64,000 bases of DNA from Truepera radiovictrix DSM 17093 (GCF_000092425.1 NC_014221.1:3043001-3107000); one strand, 5' to 3'. Shown: positions 9,641 through 19,036, numbered from the stretch's first letter. Notes: a model not told the origin generated them from the letters alone. A program made the numbers and translations.

Positions 9641-10264
9641 ATGCCCGTGACCGCCATCGCCTTCGACTGGGGAGGCATCTTTACCGAAAACACCTTCGAC
9701 TCGAGCGCCGTGCGCAACCTCGCCCGCCTCGCCGGGGTCAGCGAGGCGCAGCTCGGCGAGACCTACTTCCCGCTGATGGAGCTTTTCGAGGCGGGCGCCT
9801 TTGACTTCCCCGAGTTTTACCGCCGCTTCGTGGAGCGTTCTGGGCTCGAGCTAGACCCCACCCGGTTTCGCGAGACCTTTTTGGGTTCGGTCGTGGAGCG
9901 CCGCGAGATGTTTGGGGTCCTCGCCGCCATCCCCGCGCACTACACCGTCGGCATGCTCTCGAATAACGTTCCCGTGCTCTGCGACCGCGTGCGGAGCGAC
10001 CCGCGGATGGCGAGGATCGAGCACTTCATCTTTTCAAACGAGATCAACGTGCGCAAACCCGCGCCCGAAGCGTTCGCCGCTCTTGCCAAAGCGCTCGGCC
10101 GCCCCCCCGAGGAGACGGTCTTTATCGACGACAACGAGGCCAACATCCGCGCGTGCGAGGCGCTCGGCTTTCGGGGGCTCTGGCTCGAGTCCTACGAGGG
10201 TTTTGCGGCGCGGTGGCAGCGCCTGTTGCCCGAGCTGCCCCTCCCGGCGCCGCACGGGGTATGA
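9641..10264 (+). CDS. HAD-superfamily hydrolase (IA, variant 3 type)
   Basis: The 207-residue protein has the HAD motifs: nucleophile Asp in FDWGGIF, motif II serine in LSNN, the lysine in RKPAPEAF, and the acidic FIDDNEAN loop. The second Asp of the usual DxDGT motif is Gly, as in the variant-3 group (YihX-like, often sugar-phosphate phosphatases). No Shine-Dalgarno sequence is seen; the ATG is 5 nt after TATCGT (9630-9635), suggesting a leaderless start. The substrate is unknown. Confidence 0.88.
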   Translation: MPVTAIAFDWGGIFTENTFDSSAVRNLARLAGVSEAQLGETYFPLMELFEAGAFDFPEFYRRFVERSGLELDPTRFRETFLGSVVERREMFGVLAAIPAHYTVGMLSNNVPVLCDRVRSDPRMARIEHFIFSNEINVRKPAPEAFAALAKALGRPPEETVFIDDNEANIRACEALGFRGLWLESYEGFAARWQRLLPELPLPAPHGV

Positions 10265-10599
10265 GCGACACCGACGAAAAGCGCACCTTTAAGCTGCTCC
10301 AGGGCTACATCTGGTTTCCACGCGACGCGCAGGTCGAACTCGGCGACTTTCTGCCCGAGCGCCTAGAGCCCGACATCTACCTCCTCTGGGACGAGGTGCC
10401 GCCGCCGTTTGCGTTTTTCGACGACGGCACGCTCGCGGCGACGCAGCGCGTGTTTCAGTTTACGGCGCTGGCGAAGGGGCGGACCGAACGCGAGGCGCAG
10501 GGGTTGGTGCCGTGGCTCGCCGAGACGCTGCAAAGGCGGCTCGAGGCCACCCCGCCGGGGGTCGGCTGGCAGGTGATGGAGGACCTGCGGAGCCTCTAG
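10261..10599 (+). CDS. Conserved-looking hypothetical protein
   Basis: The ATG overlaps the HAD hydrolase stop (ATGA), giving a 112-residue acidic protein with no signal peptide or membrane segment. The middle contains an aromatic stretch (DIYLLWDEVPPPFAFFDDG). Coupling to the HAD gene suggests co-expression. The family is not recognised. Its end overlaps the convergent membrane gene by 4 bp. Confidence 0.65.
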   Translation: MSDTDEKRTFKLLQGYIWFPRDAQVELGDFLPERLEPDIYLLWDEVPPPFAFFDDGTLAATQRVFQFTALAKGRTEREAQGLVPWLAETLQRRLEATPPGVGWQVMEDLRSL

Positions 10600-10817
10600 A
10601 CCGCGTCAGACGCCGTGTCGAAAGCGAGGCGCGCACCGAAGTAGAGCGCCACCCCCAGGGCGAGGAGCCCCAGACCGCGCGCGCTCCCCAACACGAAGAG
10701 CTCAAAGGCGCCCACGGCCGTGCAGGCGAGGAAAAAGGCCAGCAAAAGCCAGCCGAGAAACCCGATAAAGGCCCCCAACGCGCGGTCGATCAGCTGCGGG
10801 GGCCGGCGCCGCGGCAC
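10596..10817 (-). CDS. Small two-helix membrane protein
   Basis: The 73-residue product starts at GTG and is almost entirely two hydrophobic helices (about residues 14-38 and 43-63) flanked by Arg-rich and acidic ends. It begins 2 nt after the stop of the DUF11-like gene, so the two form one minus-strand transcript. Function unknown. Confidence 0.55.
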   Translation of the reverse strand: MPRRRPPQLIDRALGAFIGFLGWLLLAFFLACTAVGAFELFVLGSARGLGLLALGVALYFGARLAFDTASDAV

Positions 10818-10819
10818 GC

Positions 10820-11311
10820 CTACTCGATCACCACGCGGTAGACGAAGCGCACCTCTTGTTGGGGCTCGAGCGGCACCAGCAGCGTCCAGCGCACCGCCGC
10901 GTAGTCGGCGGGGTCGACCACCGTCTCACCGGCGAGCACCGGCGGCTCGCTAAAGGTCTGGCCGTCGGCCGAAAACTCGGTGCGCACCTGCTGCGAGCTC
11001 GGCGTCGCGGAGCCGTCGACGTAGCTCGCCCCTTCGGGGATCGGCCCGGTCACGCTCACCGTTCCGGCGGGGAGGGTCGTCGGGTCCTGGTTGGTAGCGG
11101 TCACGCGGTACTCGACCACTTGGCCGGGGCGGGCCGTCTCGGACTCGGTGAGGCGCTCCTCGGTGGTGCCGTCTTCCGCCGTCACTTGCGAGACGATAAA
11201 CGCCTGGATCGCGATGCGAATGGGGTTGTCGGTTTGCCCTTCTTGGGCCGACGCGGTACCGAACAGAAGCGCGAACACCATGAGCGCGCCAAGTGCACCT
11301 AGTTTCAACAT
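10820..11311 (-). CDS. Secreted DUF11-like (beta-sandwich) protein
   Basis: I chose the ATG at 11311 because GGAGG lies 6 nt upstream and a clean Sec signal peptide (cleavage near ASA/QEG) follows. The 163-residue protein has one DUF11-like module: TARPGQVVEYRVTATNQ, then TVSVTGPIPEGASYVDGS, ending in beta strands. Such modules are found in cell-surface proteins of Deinococcota and are assumed to be structural. It is the first gene of a two-gene unit with the small membrane protein. Confidence 0.75.
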   Translation of the reverse strand: MLKLGALGALMVFALLFGTASAQEGQTDNPIRIAIQAFIVSQVTAEDGTTEERLTESETARPGQVVEYRVTATNQDPTTLPAGTVSVTGPIPEGASYVDGSATPSSQQVRTEFSADGQTFSEPPVLAGETVVDPADYAAVRWTLLVPLEPQQEVRFVYRVVIE

Positions 11312-11430
11312 CCGTGCCTCCAAACAAACTGTACTCGCCCGCGAGGGACGTCGCGTGAGCGGGACGTGAAGGGAGTTTACCAAACGCTTCACCGGTACCC
11401 GCCTCCGGGCGCGAGGCCAGAGCACGAAAA

Positions 11431-11451
11431 ACCGGGCCGCTAGGGCCCGGT
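11431..11451 (-). terminator. Rho-independent terminator of pdxS
   Basis: ACCGGGC (11431-11437) pairs with GCCCGGT (11445-11451). Read on the minus strand the stem is followed by TTTTTCG, so it fits termination of pdxS transcripts. Confidence 0.75.
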
Positions 11452-11481
11452 CGCGTCTTTGCAGCTCGAGCTAGCGCGCGG

Positions 11482-12420
11482 CTACCAGCCCCGCCCCGCC
11501 ATCAGCTCGCTTTCGGCCAGGGTGTCTAGGTTGATGCCGACCATCGGCTCGCCCAGGTTGCGCGAGACCCGCGCCAAGATGTCGGGGTCGTTAAAGTGCG
11601 TTACCGCCTCGACGATGGCGCGGGCGCGGTTGAAGTGGGCACGGTTGCGCTCCTCGGGGTTGGTGATGGTCGCGCCCGCTTTGAAAATGCCCGAGCCGAC
11701 GAAGACGCCGTCCATCCCGAGCTGCATCATCAGCGCGGCGTCAGCCGGGGTCGCGATCCCCCCTGCGGCAAAGTTCACCACGGGGAGTTTGCCGTGCTCG
11801 TGGACGTACAGCACGAGCTCGTAGGGCGCCCGCAGGTCACGCGCGGTGCTCATCAACTCGTCGCGGGGCAGGCTCTGGATCCGGCGGATCTCCCCCATGA
11901 TGGTGCGCGCGTGCCGCACGGCCTCGACCACGTTGCCGGTGCCCGCCTCACCCTTCGTGCGGATCATGCTGGCGCCTTCGCCGATGCGGCGGAGCGCCTC
12001 GCCCAAGTCTTTGGCGCCGCAGACAAACGGCACCGTAAAGGCGTGCTTGTCGACGTGGAAGTTTTCGTCGGCGGGGGTCAAGACTTCGGACTCGTCGATA
12101 AAGTCGACCCCCAGCGCCTGCAGGATCTGCGCCTCGACGAAGTGGCCGATGCGCACCTTCGCCATCACGGGGATCGAGACCGCTTCGATGATCTCCTCGA
12201 TCATGCTGGGGTCCGACATGCGGGCGACGCCGCCCTGCGCGCGGATGTCGGCGGGGACGCGCTCTAAGGCCATCACGGCGGTCGCGCCCGCGTCCTCGGC
12301 GATCCGCGCCTGTTCGGCGTTGACGACGTCCATGATGACGCCGCCCTTAAACATCTCGGCAAATCCGGTTTTGACCCGCAGCGTGCCGACGGTTTGGGTG
12401 GGGTTGGGTGTTTCAGCCAT
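11482..12420 (-). CDS. pdxS: Pyridoxal 5'-phosphate synthase, PdxS subunit
   Basis: PdxS condenses ribose 5-phosphate, glyceraldehyde 3-phosphate and ammonia to PLP; the ammonia is made by the glutaminase PdxT. The product (312 residues from the ATG at 12420, preceded by GGAGG) has the expected (beta/alpha)8 sequence, with the catalytic lysines in [10 protein letters not shown] and [12 protein letters not shown] longer in-frame reading to 12486 lacks family similarity. pdxT is not adjacent and does not occur elsewhere in the window. Confidence 0.97.
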   Translation of the reverse strand: MAETPNPTQTVGTLRVKTGFAEMFKGGVIMDVVNAEQARIAEDAGATAVMALERVPADIRAQGGVARMSDPSMIEEIIEAVSIPVMAKVRIGHFVEAQILQALGVDFIDESEVLTPADENFHVDKHAFTVPFVCGAKDLGEALRRIGEGASMIRTKGEAGTGNVVEAVRHARTIMGEIRRIQSLPRDELMSTARDLRAPYELVLYVHEHGKLPVVNFAAGGIATPADAALMMQLGMDGVFVGSGIFKAGATITNPEERNRAHFNRARAIVEAVTHFNDPDILARVSRNLGEPMVGINLDTLAESELMAGRGW

Positions 12421-12566
12421 GAGTGCCTCCGCGAACGTCTCTAGCTCTAATTGTGCCGCACGGCGCCGCAAGGTGCGGGTGTGCACGTGACAGATAGACG
12501 CCCCTATAGTATACGCCCTATTCAGATCCTCTTAAATTTGAGCGCTTCGTGTATAGTACATTTACT

Positions 12567-13943
12567 ATGTCTCATTCCGAAGATAAAGACGAGCAACAGC
12601 AGCTTGAAGACTATAAGCGTTGGATCTCAATGCTCCCTCGGCAGTTTGTTCCTTACTACGATGCGAATCCTAATGAGCCGATCATGCTCTATCAGGACGA
12701 AATGACGCTGAGAGAACGTAATGGATACGAGATCACAAGCAAAGGTACGTTATCCGCCTTTTGGTTCCCAACCCCTGGTGTCCGTTTCAAGTTGAAAGCT
12801 GATCCAAAGAATCCAGCATCATGGTTTATAGTCAGAGATCCTCTATGCAGGTTGGATGTGCCAGGTTTGAACCTCTCTGTGGACGTTTTTCTGACTAGGA
12901 TGACGCCAGGCATTGCTGAAGGCTTACTCAACTCCCCTACTGTCCTTGGACCAGATAGCGACCTTGCTTACTTGCAGCTTCATATCGTCAACTTTGTTGA
13001 TTACCATGGTGAAGCTATTGCTGTAACCGATACCCGAGTTCATACGGCTCAACTCACTATGGAGAATAGTGGTTGGCATCTCACAATCCAGCTAGTTAAG
13101 GACGGCAGGAAGCGTATAGAAAGGCTGAAAAAGGAGTACGGATATGCGATCACACATGTTGCGAAGCTCGAATGTAGGCACGGCAGAGCGCTAACTACTG
13201 ACGAAGCCATAGAGGCAACCCATAATCTGAACAGACTTTTTTCATTCATCAAGGGTGCAGATGTTGCTTCCGTGTTAACCGTTGGCTTTGACACATCAGA
13301 TAGAAAAGTCTGGGAATATTGGAATCCTCTGTTTCTTGGTGACAACGCTAAGTATCCCGAGCGCAATTGGTTTCCTCATGACCAGCCTACAGGGCTTGAT
13401 CGGCTTTTTTCCGGCTACATGGACTTACAAGCCGATGAGGCATGGAGCGAAGTTATCGACTCAGCTATCACTTGGTATGTCAAGAGTTCATGTGCGACGA
13501 GCGTGGAAGTGGCTATTTTGTTTGCTCAAATGGGTCTAGAGCTGCTGAGCTGGGCGAGCTTTGTGGAAGTGGATCAGAAAATTAGTGCGAACGGCTTTGA
13601 AAAGCTTCCCAATGCCGACCGGATGACACTACTGCTTTCTACTTTGTTGATCCCAACAGCTATTCCGGATCAGCTTAAGGCGCTGCAAGCCTTTGCGCGG
13701 AGCAAAAACATGTCGTCTGGCGCAGAGGTTATCGCCCATTTGCGCAACAACATCGTGCATCCCAACCTGCGAGCGAAGATCCGTGTCCTGCCATCTGAAG
13801 CTCAGATAGAGGCTGTCAAACTCTGCCTTTGGTATCTGGAGCTATCTTTACTCAAACTCTGCGGCTACCACGGCACCTATAACAATAGACTGGATACCTC
13901 TAATCGGCATATGTGTCAGCCCGTGCCGTGGGCTGATACCTAG
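12567..13943 (+). CDS. HEPN-motif protein, possible ApeA-like defence RNase
   Basis: The 458-residue protein ends in a helical region containing RNNIVH (R393 to H398), an Rx4H motif as in HEPN ribonucleases. The N-terminal 300 residues are mostly beta and unassigned, an organisation resembling ApeA-type proteins (large N-terminal sensor, C-terminal HEPN); I infer this from memory of the family. Codon use is much more AT-rich than the neighbours, indicating recent transfer. I chose the ATG at 12567; TATAGT lies 9 nt upstream and no Shine-Dalgarno is visible. It stands alone between pdxS and trpD. Confidence 0.6.
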   Translation: MSHSEDKDEQQQLEDYKRWISMLPRQFVPYYDANPNEPIMLYQDEMTLRERNGYEITSKGTLSAFWFPTPGVRFKLKADPKNPASWFIVRDPLCRLDVPGLNLSVDVFLTRMTPGIAEGLLNSPTVLGPDSDLAYLQLHIVNFVDYHGEAIAVTDTRVHTAQLTMENSGWHLTIQLVKDGRKRIERLKKEYGYAITHVAKLECRHGRALTTDEAIEATHNLNRLFSFIKGADVASVLTVGFDTSDRKVWEYWNPLFLGDNAKYPERNWFPHDQPTGLDRLFSGYMDLQADEAWSEVIDSAITWYVKSSCATSVEVAILFAQMGLELLSWASFVEVDQKISANGFEKLPNADRMTLLLSTLLIPTAIPDQLKALQAFARSKNMSSGAEVIAHLRNNIVHPNLRAKIRVLPSEAQIEAVKLCLWYLELSLLKLCGYHGTYNNRLDTSNRHMCQPVPWADT

Positions 13944-13975
13944 TCAGCATGAGTGCAATTTCAGCGGCACGGGCT
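13918..13975. repeat. 11-bp inverted repeat at the end of the HEPN gene
   Basis: AGCCCGTGCCG at 13918-13928 and CGGCACGGGCT at 13965-13975 are perfect inverted copies separated by 36 nt. The left arm lies in the last codons of the gene. No U tract follows, so this may be a weak terminator or a trace of the insertion boundary. Confidence 0.6.
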
Positions 13976-13990
13976 CAGCCAGTCCAACCT

Positions 13991-15046
13991 TTACAAGTCT
14001 TCAGGTTGCCGGGTAAACGCGACGTACTCGAGCAGCTTCTCCGCCGCCGCCCCGCTCTCCAAGATCTCGTCGGCCTTCGCTACCCCCGCCTCGATGGTCG
14101 GCGCCTCGTCGGCTAAGTAGAGCGCCGCCCCGGCGTTAAGCAGCACCACGTCGCGCTTCGCCCCGTGCAGCTCGCCATTTAAGACCGCGCGGATGGTCAC
14201 CGCGTTCTCCTCGGGGCTCCCCCCGGCGATCTCCGGTTTTTCGTAGTAACCCAGCCCGACGCGTGACGGGTGCACGGTGTAGGTGCGGGTTACCCCGTCG
14301 GGGCCGAGCTCGGTGACGCGCGTCTCGCCGCAGACGGTGAGCTCGTCGATGCCGTCGCCATAGACCACCAGGGCGCGCTCGACGCCGAGGCCGGCCAGCA
14401 CGAGCGCCAGCGGTTCGGTGAGCTTGGGGTCGTAGACGCCCAAGAGCTGCCGGTTGGCGCCCGCGGGGTTGGTCAGGGGGCCTAGGGAGTTGAAGATGGT
14501 CCGCGCTTTTAAGTCCGCGCGGATGGGGGCGACGAACTTCATCGCGGGGTGATGGGCGCGGGCAAAGATAAAGGCGAGCCCGAGCGTCTCGATGCTCCGC
14601 GCGAGGCGCGCCGGGGAGGCCTCGAGCCGCGCCCCGAGGGCCTCTAGGACGTCTGCCGCCCCCGAGCGGCGCGTCACGGCGCGGTTGCCGTGCTTGGCGA
14701 CCTTCACGCCGCCCGCCGCGAGCACGAAGAGGCTCGCGGTCGAGATGTTGAAGGTGTCGACGCCCGTGCCGCCCGTGCCGCAGGTGTCTAGCAGCGGGCC
14801 GTCCACGGCGACGGGCACCTTGACAGCCCGCGCGCGCATGGCCCGCGCAAAGCCGATGATCTCATCGACCGTCTCGCCGCGGGTGCGCAGCGCCGCCAAC
14901 AGGGCCGCCGCCTGCATCTGGCTGAGGCGCCCGTCCATAAGCGCGCCCATCACCTCCTCGGCCCTGGCCTGATCGAGCGTTTTGCCGTCGAAGACGTCGC
15001 CAAGGAGCGGCGCGATGTCAAAGGGTGCGTGCGGGGCGTCGGTCAC
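13991..15046 (-). CDS. trpD: Anthranilate phosphoribosyltransferase
   Basis: The 351-residue enzyme transfers phosphoribose from PRPP to anthranilate, the second step from chorismate to tryptophan. It shows the PRPP-binding CGTGG, the NISTAS segment, KHGNRAVTRRSGAADVLEALG, and the anthranilate-site NPAGANRQLLG motif. The GTG start (GAGGAACGTT in front) overlaps the end of the preceding glycosyltransferase by 4 bp, so it is translationally coupled. Length is typical. Confidence 0.97.
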   Translation of the reverse strand: MTDAPHAPFDIAPLLGDVFDGKTLDQARAEEVMGALMDGRLSQMQAAALLAALRTRGETVDEIIGFARAMRARAVKVPVAVDGPLLDTCGTGGTGVDTFNISTASLFVLAAGGVKVAKHGNRAVTRRSGAADVLEALGARLEASPARLARSIETLGLAFIFARAHHPAMKFVAPIRADLKARTIFNSLGPLTNPAGANRQLLGVYDPKLTEPLALVLAGLGVERALVVYGDGIDELTVCGETRVTELGPDGVTRTYTVHPSRVGLGYYEKPEIAGGSPEENAVTIRAVLNGELHGAKRDVVLLNAGAALYLADEAPTIEAGVAKADEILESGAAAEKLLEYVAFTRQPEDL

Positions 15047-15909
15047 AACGTTCCTCTTTCACTAGCGGGATCTCGTTCGCTAAGAGCGCCCTCGAGGTAG
15101 GCGCGTTCATAAGCGTAGCGCTCGGGGGCCAGCGCGCGCCAGAGCGCTCCGGGCCTGAGGGCGACCCCCTTGAGGGCGAGCAGCGCGGGGTGCACCCCCA
15201 AGCGGTAGGCGAGCTCGGGGTGCTGGCGAGCGATGCGCGCCGCGTTGCGCCCCGCGCTGCGGGCCTTGTGCAGGTTGCCCCCGCGCACCGGGTTGGGGCC
15301 CAGGTGCTGCGCGCGCGCCTCCGGGAGCGCCCGAAAGGGGAGCCCGTACCGGTGCAGGGCGTAGCCCAAGAGCACGTCCTCGCCGCCATAACCCTCCAAG
15401 CGCTCGTCAAACCCCCCCACGGCCCGAAAGGCCGCCGCCGGCAGGCTCACGTTCGCCCCGTTGAGGTTCCAAAAGCTCACGCGTTTGGGCCGCCACGTCT
15501 CGACCTGACCGCTGTGCACGAACTCGAGCCCCCCTACCGCCACGCAGGGCGCCGCTTGCGCCGCGAGGTGCGCCGCGAGCGTCTCGGGGTGGGGCGAGCA
15601 GTCGTCGTCGGAGAGGTAGAGCACCGCTCCCGTGGCGGCCGCCGCACAGGCGTTGCGCGCCGCCGCGACGCTTAAGGGCACCTCAAAGCTCAGCACCGTC
15701 ATCCGGTAGGGCGCTGAGGCCTCCTGAAGCGCCTCGAGCGTCCCGTCCGCGTCACCGTTGACCCCCACCACGAGCTCGAAGTGCTCGGGCGAGAGGGTCT
15801 GCGCCGCGAGCGCCCGCAGCTTCTGGAGCAAGAGCTCGCGGCGGTTGTGGGTGACGGTGATGATGCTGAGCCTTGACGGCGCCACACTAAACTCGTCCCG
15901 CGTGCTCAC
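15043..15909 (-). CDS. GT2 family glycosyltransferase
   Basis: The 288-residue protein has a GT-A fold: SIITVTHNRRELL at the start, the DDD metal-binding motif in YLSDDDCS near residue 107, and the acceptor-side GGEDVLLGY near residue 200. No membrane helix is evident. It lies between trpG and trpD, overlapping trpD by 4 bp, although no link with tryptophan synthesis is known. Its sugar and acceptor cannot be told from sequence. GTG start with weak ribosome binding. Confidence 0.85.
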   Translation of the reverse strand: MSTRDEFSVAPSRLSIITVTHNRRELLLQKLRALAAQTLSPEHFELVVGVNGDADGTLEALQEASAPYRMTVLSFEVPLSVAAARNACAAAATGAVLYLSDDDCSPHPETLAAHLAAQAAPCVAVGGLEFVHSGQVETWRPKRVSFWNLNGANVSLPAAAFRAVGGFDERLEGYGGEDVLLGYALHRYGLPFRALPEARAQHLGPNPVRGGNLHKARSAGRNAARIARQHPELAYRLGVHPALLALKGVALRPGALWRALAPERYAYERAYLEGALSERDPASERGTL

Positions 15910-15942
15910 GTGTCACCGAACGTAGGCGCGCAAGACAAGCCC

Positions 15943-16518
<576 letters not shown>

Positions 16519-16559
16519 CGGAAACCTTTGCCAACGATCGAAGACAAGCAGCAAAAGGT

Positions 16560-16601
16560 AAGTACCGAGCAATGAGTCCTGAGTACCGAGTTACTGTTAC
16601 T
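16560..16601. repeat. Degenerate GAGTACCGAG-type repeats downstream of the four-helix-bundle gene
   Basis: AGTACCGAG, GAGTCCTGAG and GAGTACCGAG follow each other within about 40 bp. A similar string of CACTCGG units occurs at the other side of the same gene. Confidence 0.55.
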
Positions 16602-16626
16602 TGCGTTTAGGCACATGGCTTGACGC

Positions 16627-17022
16627 TCACTTTCTCCTATCGATCGACGCTCTGAGTCCCCCCAAAACCCTAGCGACTTCTTCGGCTTGTTTCATCAGCT
16701 CTTTAAACGCGCCCTGACTGAGATAACCAACGTCTTTAGCTAGGTAGAGCTGTGAACGCAATTCTGCACATGAGGCTTTGGCAATCACCACGTAACGGTG
16801 AAATTCTGCCGGACTGCTGCGTTCAAAGCCCTCCGCAACGTTTGACATGACGGATACTGCAGCCCGCTGCATTTGGCGTGCTAAGCCCACATCCCTCGCA
16901 AACTCACCTGTTTTGGTGACGAGATAAACGTTTCGGGCGAGCACTCTCGCCTTTTGCCAGGCGATGATGTCTTCAAACCGTAAAAATCCTTCACTCGGCA
17001 CTCGGAACTCATCTCTCGGCAC
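16627..17022 (-). CDS. Four-helix-bundle (S23/IVP family) protein
   Basis: The 131-residue product matches the 23S-rRNA-intervening-sequence/four-helix-bundle family: [38 protein letters not shown], then [22 protein letters not shown]. Homologues include the Avd accessory protein of diversity-generating retroelements, but no reverse transcriptase is nearby. Base composition is more AT-rich than trpE or trpG. It starts (GTG) 2 nt after the trpE stop and its first codons are made of the GTGCCGAG-type repeats. It is probably an acquired cassette within the trp operon. Confidence 0.88.
   Translation of the reverse strand: MPRDEFRVPSEGFLRFEDIIAWQKARVLARNVYLVTKTGEFARDVGLARQMQRAAVSVMSNVAEGFERSSPAEFHRYVVIAKASCAELRSQLYLAKDVGYLSQGAFKELMKQAEEVARVLGGLRASIDRRK
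16991..17022. repeat. CTCGG repeats forming the first codons of the four-helix-bundle gene
   Basis: CACTCGG, CACTCGGAACTC and CTCTCGGCAC are near-copies in about 32 bp. They encode the odd N-terminus containing [11 protein letters not shown] and match the repeats on the other side of the gene in inverse sense. Confidence 0.55.
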
Positions 17023-17024
17023 TG

Positions 17025-18479
17025 CTAACTTAGCCCCTCCGTCGCCAGCTCGACCGCCCGCACGAGCGCCGCGAGCTTGTTCATGCTCTCTTGGTACTCG
17101 AACTCGGGGTCGGAGTCGGCGACGACGCCGCCGCCCGCTTGCAGGTGGATCTTGCCGCCCGCAACGACCGCCGTGCGCAGCGTCAGGGCCATGTCCATGG
17201 CGCCGGAGACCGACACGTAACCGAACGCCCCCGCGTAGGGGCCGCGCCGGGTGGTCTCGAGCTCGTCGATGATCTCCATCGCGCGCACCTTGGGGGCGCC
17301 CGAAGCGGTGCCCATCGGCAGGGTCGCGGCGAGCGCGTCGAGCGGCGTCTTACCGTCGGCGAGCTCGCCCGTGACCGTCGAGACGATGTGCATGACGTGG
17401 CTGTAGCGCTCCACGCGCATAAGCTCCGAGACCTGCACGCTGCCGTAGCGGCACACCCGACCGAGGTCGTTGCGCCCTAAGTCGACGAGCATGATGTGCT
17501 CGGCGCGCTCTTTGGCGTCCGCCAGGAGTTCGCGGGCCAGGGCGTCGTCTTCGGCGGCGTCGCGGCCGCGTTTGCGGGTGCCGGCGATCGGCCGGGTCTC
17601 GACGCGCCGACCGTCGCTGCGCACCAGGCTCTCGGGGGAGGAGGCGACGAGCGTTACGGGACCCAGGTCCAGGTAACCCAGGTACGGACTCGGGTTGATC
17701 ACCCGGAGCGCCCGGTAGAGGGCGAAGGGGTGCACGCCCAACTCGGCGCTGAGGCGCTGGCTCGGCACCACCTGGAAGATGTCGCCGGCGTGGATGTAAC
17801 CGACCGCTTTCGCCACGGCCGCCATGTAGGCCTCTTTGGAGACGCTCGGCCGGAACTCGGTGCGCCGCCCCGCCCGGTCGCCCGGCACCCCCGGCAGCGG
17901 CCCGCGCAGCTTCGCGTAGAGGCTCTCGACGAGCTCGCGGGCGCGCGCCTCGTCGGCAGCGTTGCCGACCTCGGCGGGGGCCACCAGGAAGATGCGGCGC
18001 CTCAGGTGGTCGAAGATGACGAGCGCTTCGGGTTCGATAAAGAGCAGGTCGGGCAGCCCCAGCTCGTCGGGGTTGCTGTCGGGGAGCCTTTCGTAGGTGC
18101 GGACGAGGTCGTAGGCCGCGTATCCGACCATCCCGGCCCAGAAGTCGGGCAACTCGGGGGGCGTCTCGGCCGCGCGCACGGTGAGCTCCCACAACAGGCG
18201 CAGCGGGTCGTTGCTCTCGCGCTCCTCTGCCCCCTCGGGCGTCGAGACGCGCACCGTGCGGCCGCGCGCCTCGAGCCGCCGCCGCTCGCCGGTGCCGATA
18301 AACGAGTAGCGCGCGACGCGCTCGCCCTGTTCGACGCTCTCCAAGAGAAAGCTCGGGTGCCCGGCGACCTTGAGGTAGGCCGTCAGGGGGGTTTCGAGGT
18401 CCGCTAAGACCTCCTTATAGACGGGTTTGACGCGGGTTTCGGGGGACACGCTCGGTTGTGGCGCAGCCGTAGGGGACAT
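17025..18479 (-). CDS. trpE: Anthranilate synthase component I
   Basis: The 484-residue enzyme makes anthranilate from chorismate using ammonia from TrpG. Conserved chorismate-site motifs are visible: the [15 protein letters not shown] stretch, [20 protein letters not shown], and [18 protein letters not shown] at the C-terminus. The N-terminal LLES motif, part of the Trp feedback site, is present in [12 protein letters not shown]. The ATG is preceded by GAGAGGCGAG. A possible Trp-containing leader peptide lies upstream. Confidence 0.97.
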   Translation of the reverse strand: MSPTAAPQPSVSPETRVKPVYKEVLADLETPLTAYLKVAGHPSFLLESVEQGERVARYSFIGTGERRRLEARGRTVRVSTPEGAEERESNDPLRLLWELTVRAAETPPELPDFWAGMVGYAAYDLVRTYERLPDSNPDELGLPDLLFIEPEALVIFDHLRRRIFLVAPAEVGNAADEARARELVESLYAKLRGPLPGVPGDRAGRRTEFRPSVSKEAYMAAVAKAVGYIHAGDIFQVVPSQRLSAELGVHPFALYRALRVINPSPYLGYLDLGPVTLVASSPESLVRSDGRRVETRPIAGTRKRGRDAAEDDALARELLADAKERAEHIMLVDLGRNDLGRVCRYGSVQVSELMRVERYSHVMHIVSTVTGELADGKTPLDALAATLPMGTASGAPKVRAMEIIDELETTRRGPYAGAFGYVSVSGAMDMALTLRTAVVAGGKIHLQAGGGVVADSDPEFEYQESMNKLAALVRAVELATEGLS

Positions 18480-18518
18480 CTCGCCTCTCTTTCACGGGGA
18501 CTTCGAGCCGGGTTCGCG

Positions 18519-18593
18519 TTACGCGGACGGGGAAGGGCACGCGCTTGGGCGCCGCCATCGCCGAGGCTCGAGCCAGGAGAGAGGGGGAAACAT
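18519..18593 (-). CDS. Possible trp leader peptide (24 codons, two Trp codons)
   Basis: An ATG at 18593, 6 nt after the -10-like TATACT, opens a 24-codon frame containing Trp at positions 7 and 13 and ending with TAA at 18519, 39 nt before trpE. Two Trp codons in so short a frame upstream of trpE suggest attenuation. No clear terminator with a U tract is seen between it and trpE, and the Trp codons are not adjacent, so the role is uncertain. Confidence 0.35.
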   Translation of the reverse strand: MFPPLSWLEPRRWRRPSACPSPSA

Positions 18594-18599
18594 GCGGGC

Positions 18600-18605
18600 A
18601 GTATA
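18600..18605 (-). promoter_or_regulatory. -10 box of the trpE transcript
   Basis: TATACT read on the minus strand, 6 nt before the leader-peptide ATG. No good -35 hexamer is visible. Confidence 0.5.
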
Positions 18606-18631
18606 CCGCACGTAGCGACGCCCGCGCCCGC

Positions 18632-19036
18632 CTAAACGTCCTCGCCGTAAACCTCGAGCTGCGCGCGGTGCCCCGGCGCGCGGCCCAAGCGGGCGTCGAG
18701 GGTGATGAGGGGAGCTTCAAGGATCTCGGCGAGCGCCACGTAGGTCGCGTCGTAGGCGCTGAGATTCGCCCGCAGCTCCCACACGCGCTCGGCGAGCGGC
18801 ACGTGGGGGTGGCGCTCGCACCTCAGCTCGCGCAGCCGCGCAAAGGCGCGTTCGGCGCGCGCGGGGGAGATAAAGCGCTGCCGCTCGTAACGCCTCAGCG
18901 CGTGTAAGACCTCGAGATCGAAAAGCTGCGGCACGTGAAGCGTCCCTGCGCGCAAGACGCGCTCGCGCAACGGCGCGTAGGCGGGTTCGATCCGGAGCAA
19001 AAAGCTCACCCCGGCGGAGGCGTCGAGAACGATCAC
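18632..19036 (-). CDS. vapC: VapC-like PIN-domain ribonuclease (toxin)
   Basis: The 134-residue protein has PIN-domain acidic residues: Asp in MIVLDASAGV, Glu in FDLEVLHAL, Asp in SAYDATYVALAE, and Asp in LITLDARLG. VapC toxins are Mg-dependent RNases neutralised by the antitoxin encoded just upstream (13-nt gap). ATG start. Its end is close to the trpE promoter, so trp transcription starts just beyond it. Confidence 0.88.
   Translation of the reverse strand: MIVLDASAGVSFLLRIEPAYAPLRERVLRAGTLHVPQLFDLEVLHALRRYERQRFISPARAERAFARLRELRCERHPHVPLAERVWELRANLSAYDATYVALAEILEAPLITLDARLGRAPGHRAQLEVYGEDV

Noticed and set aside
16627-17022. Four-helix-bundle gene as part of a 23S rRNA intervening sequence
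   Set aside because: The flanks are trpE and trpG; no rRNA sequence is present.
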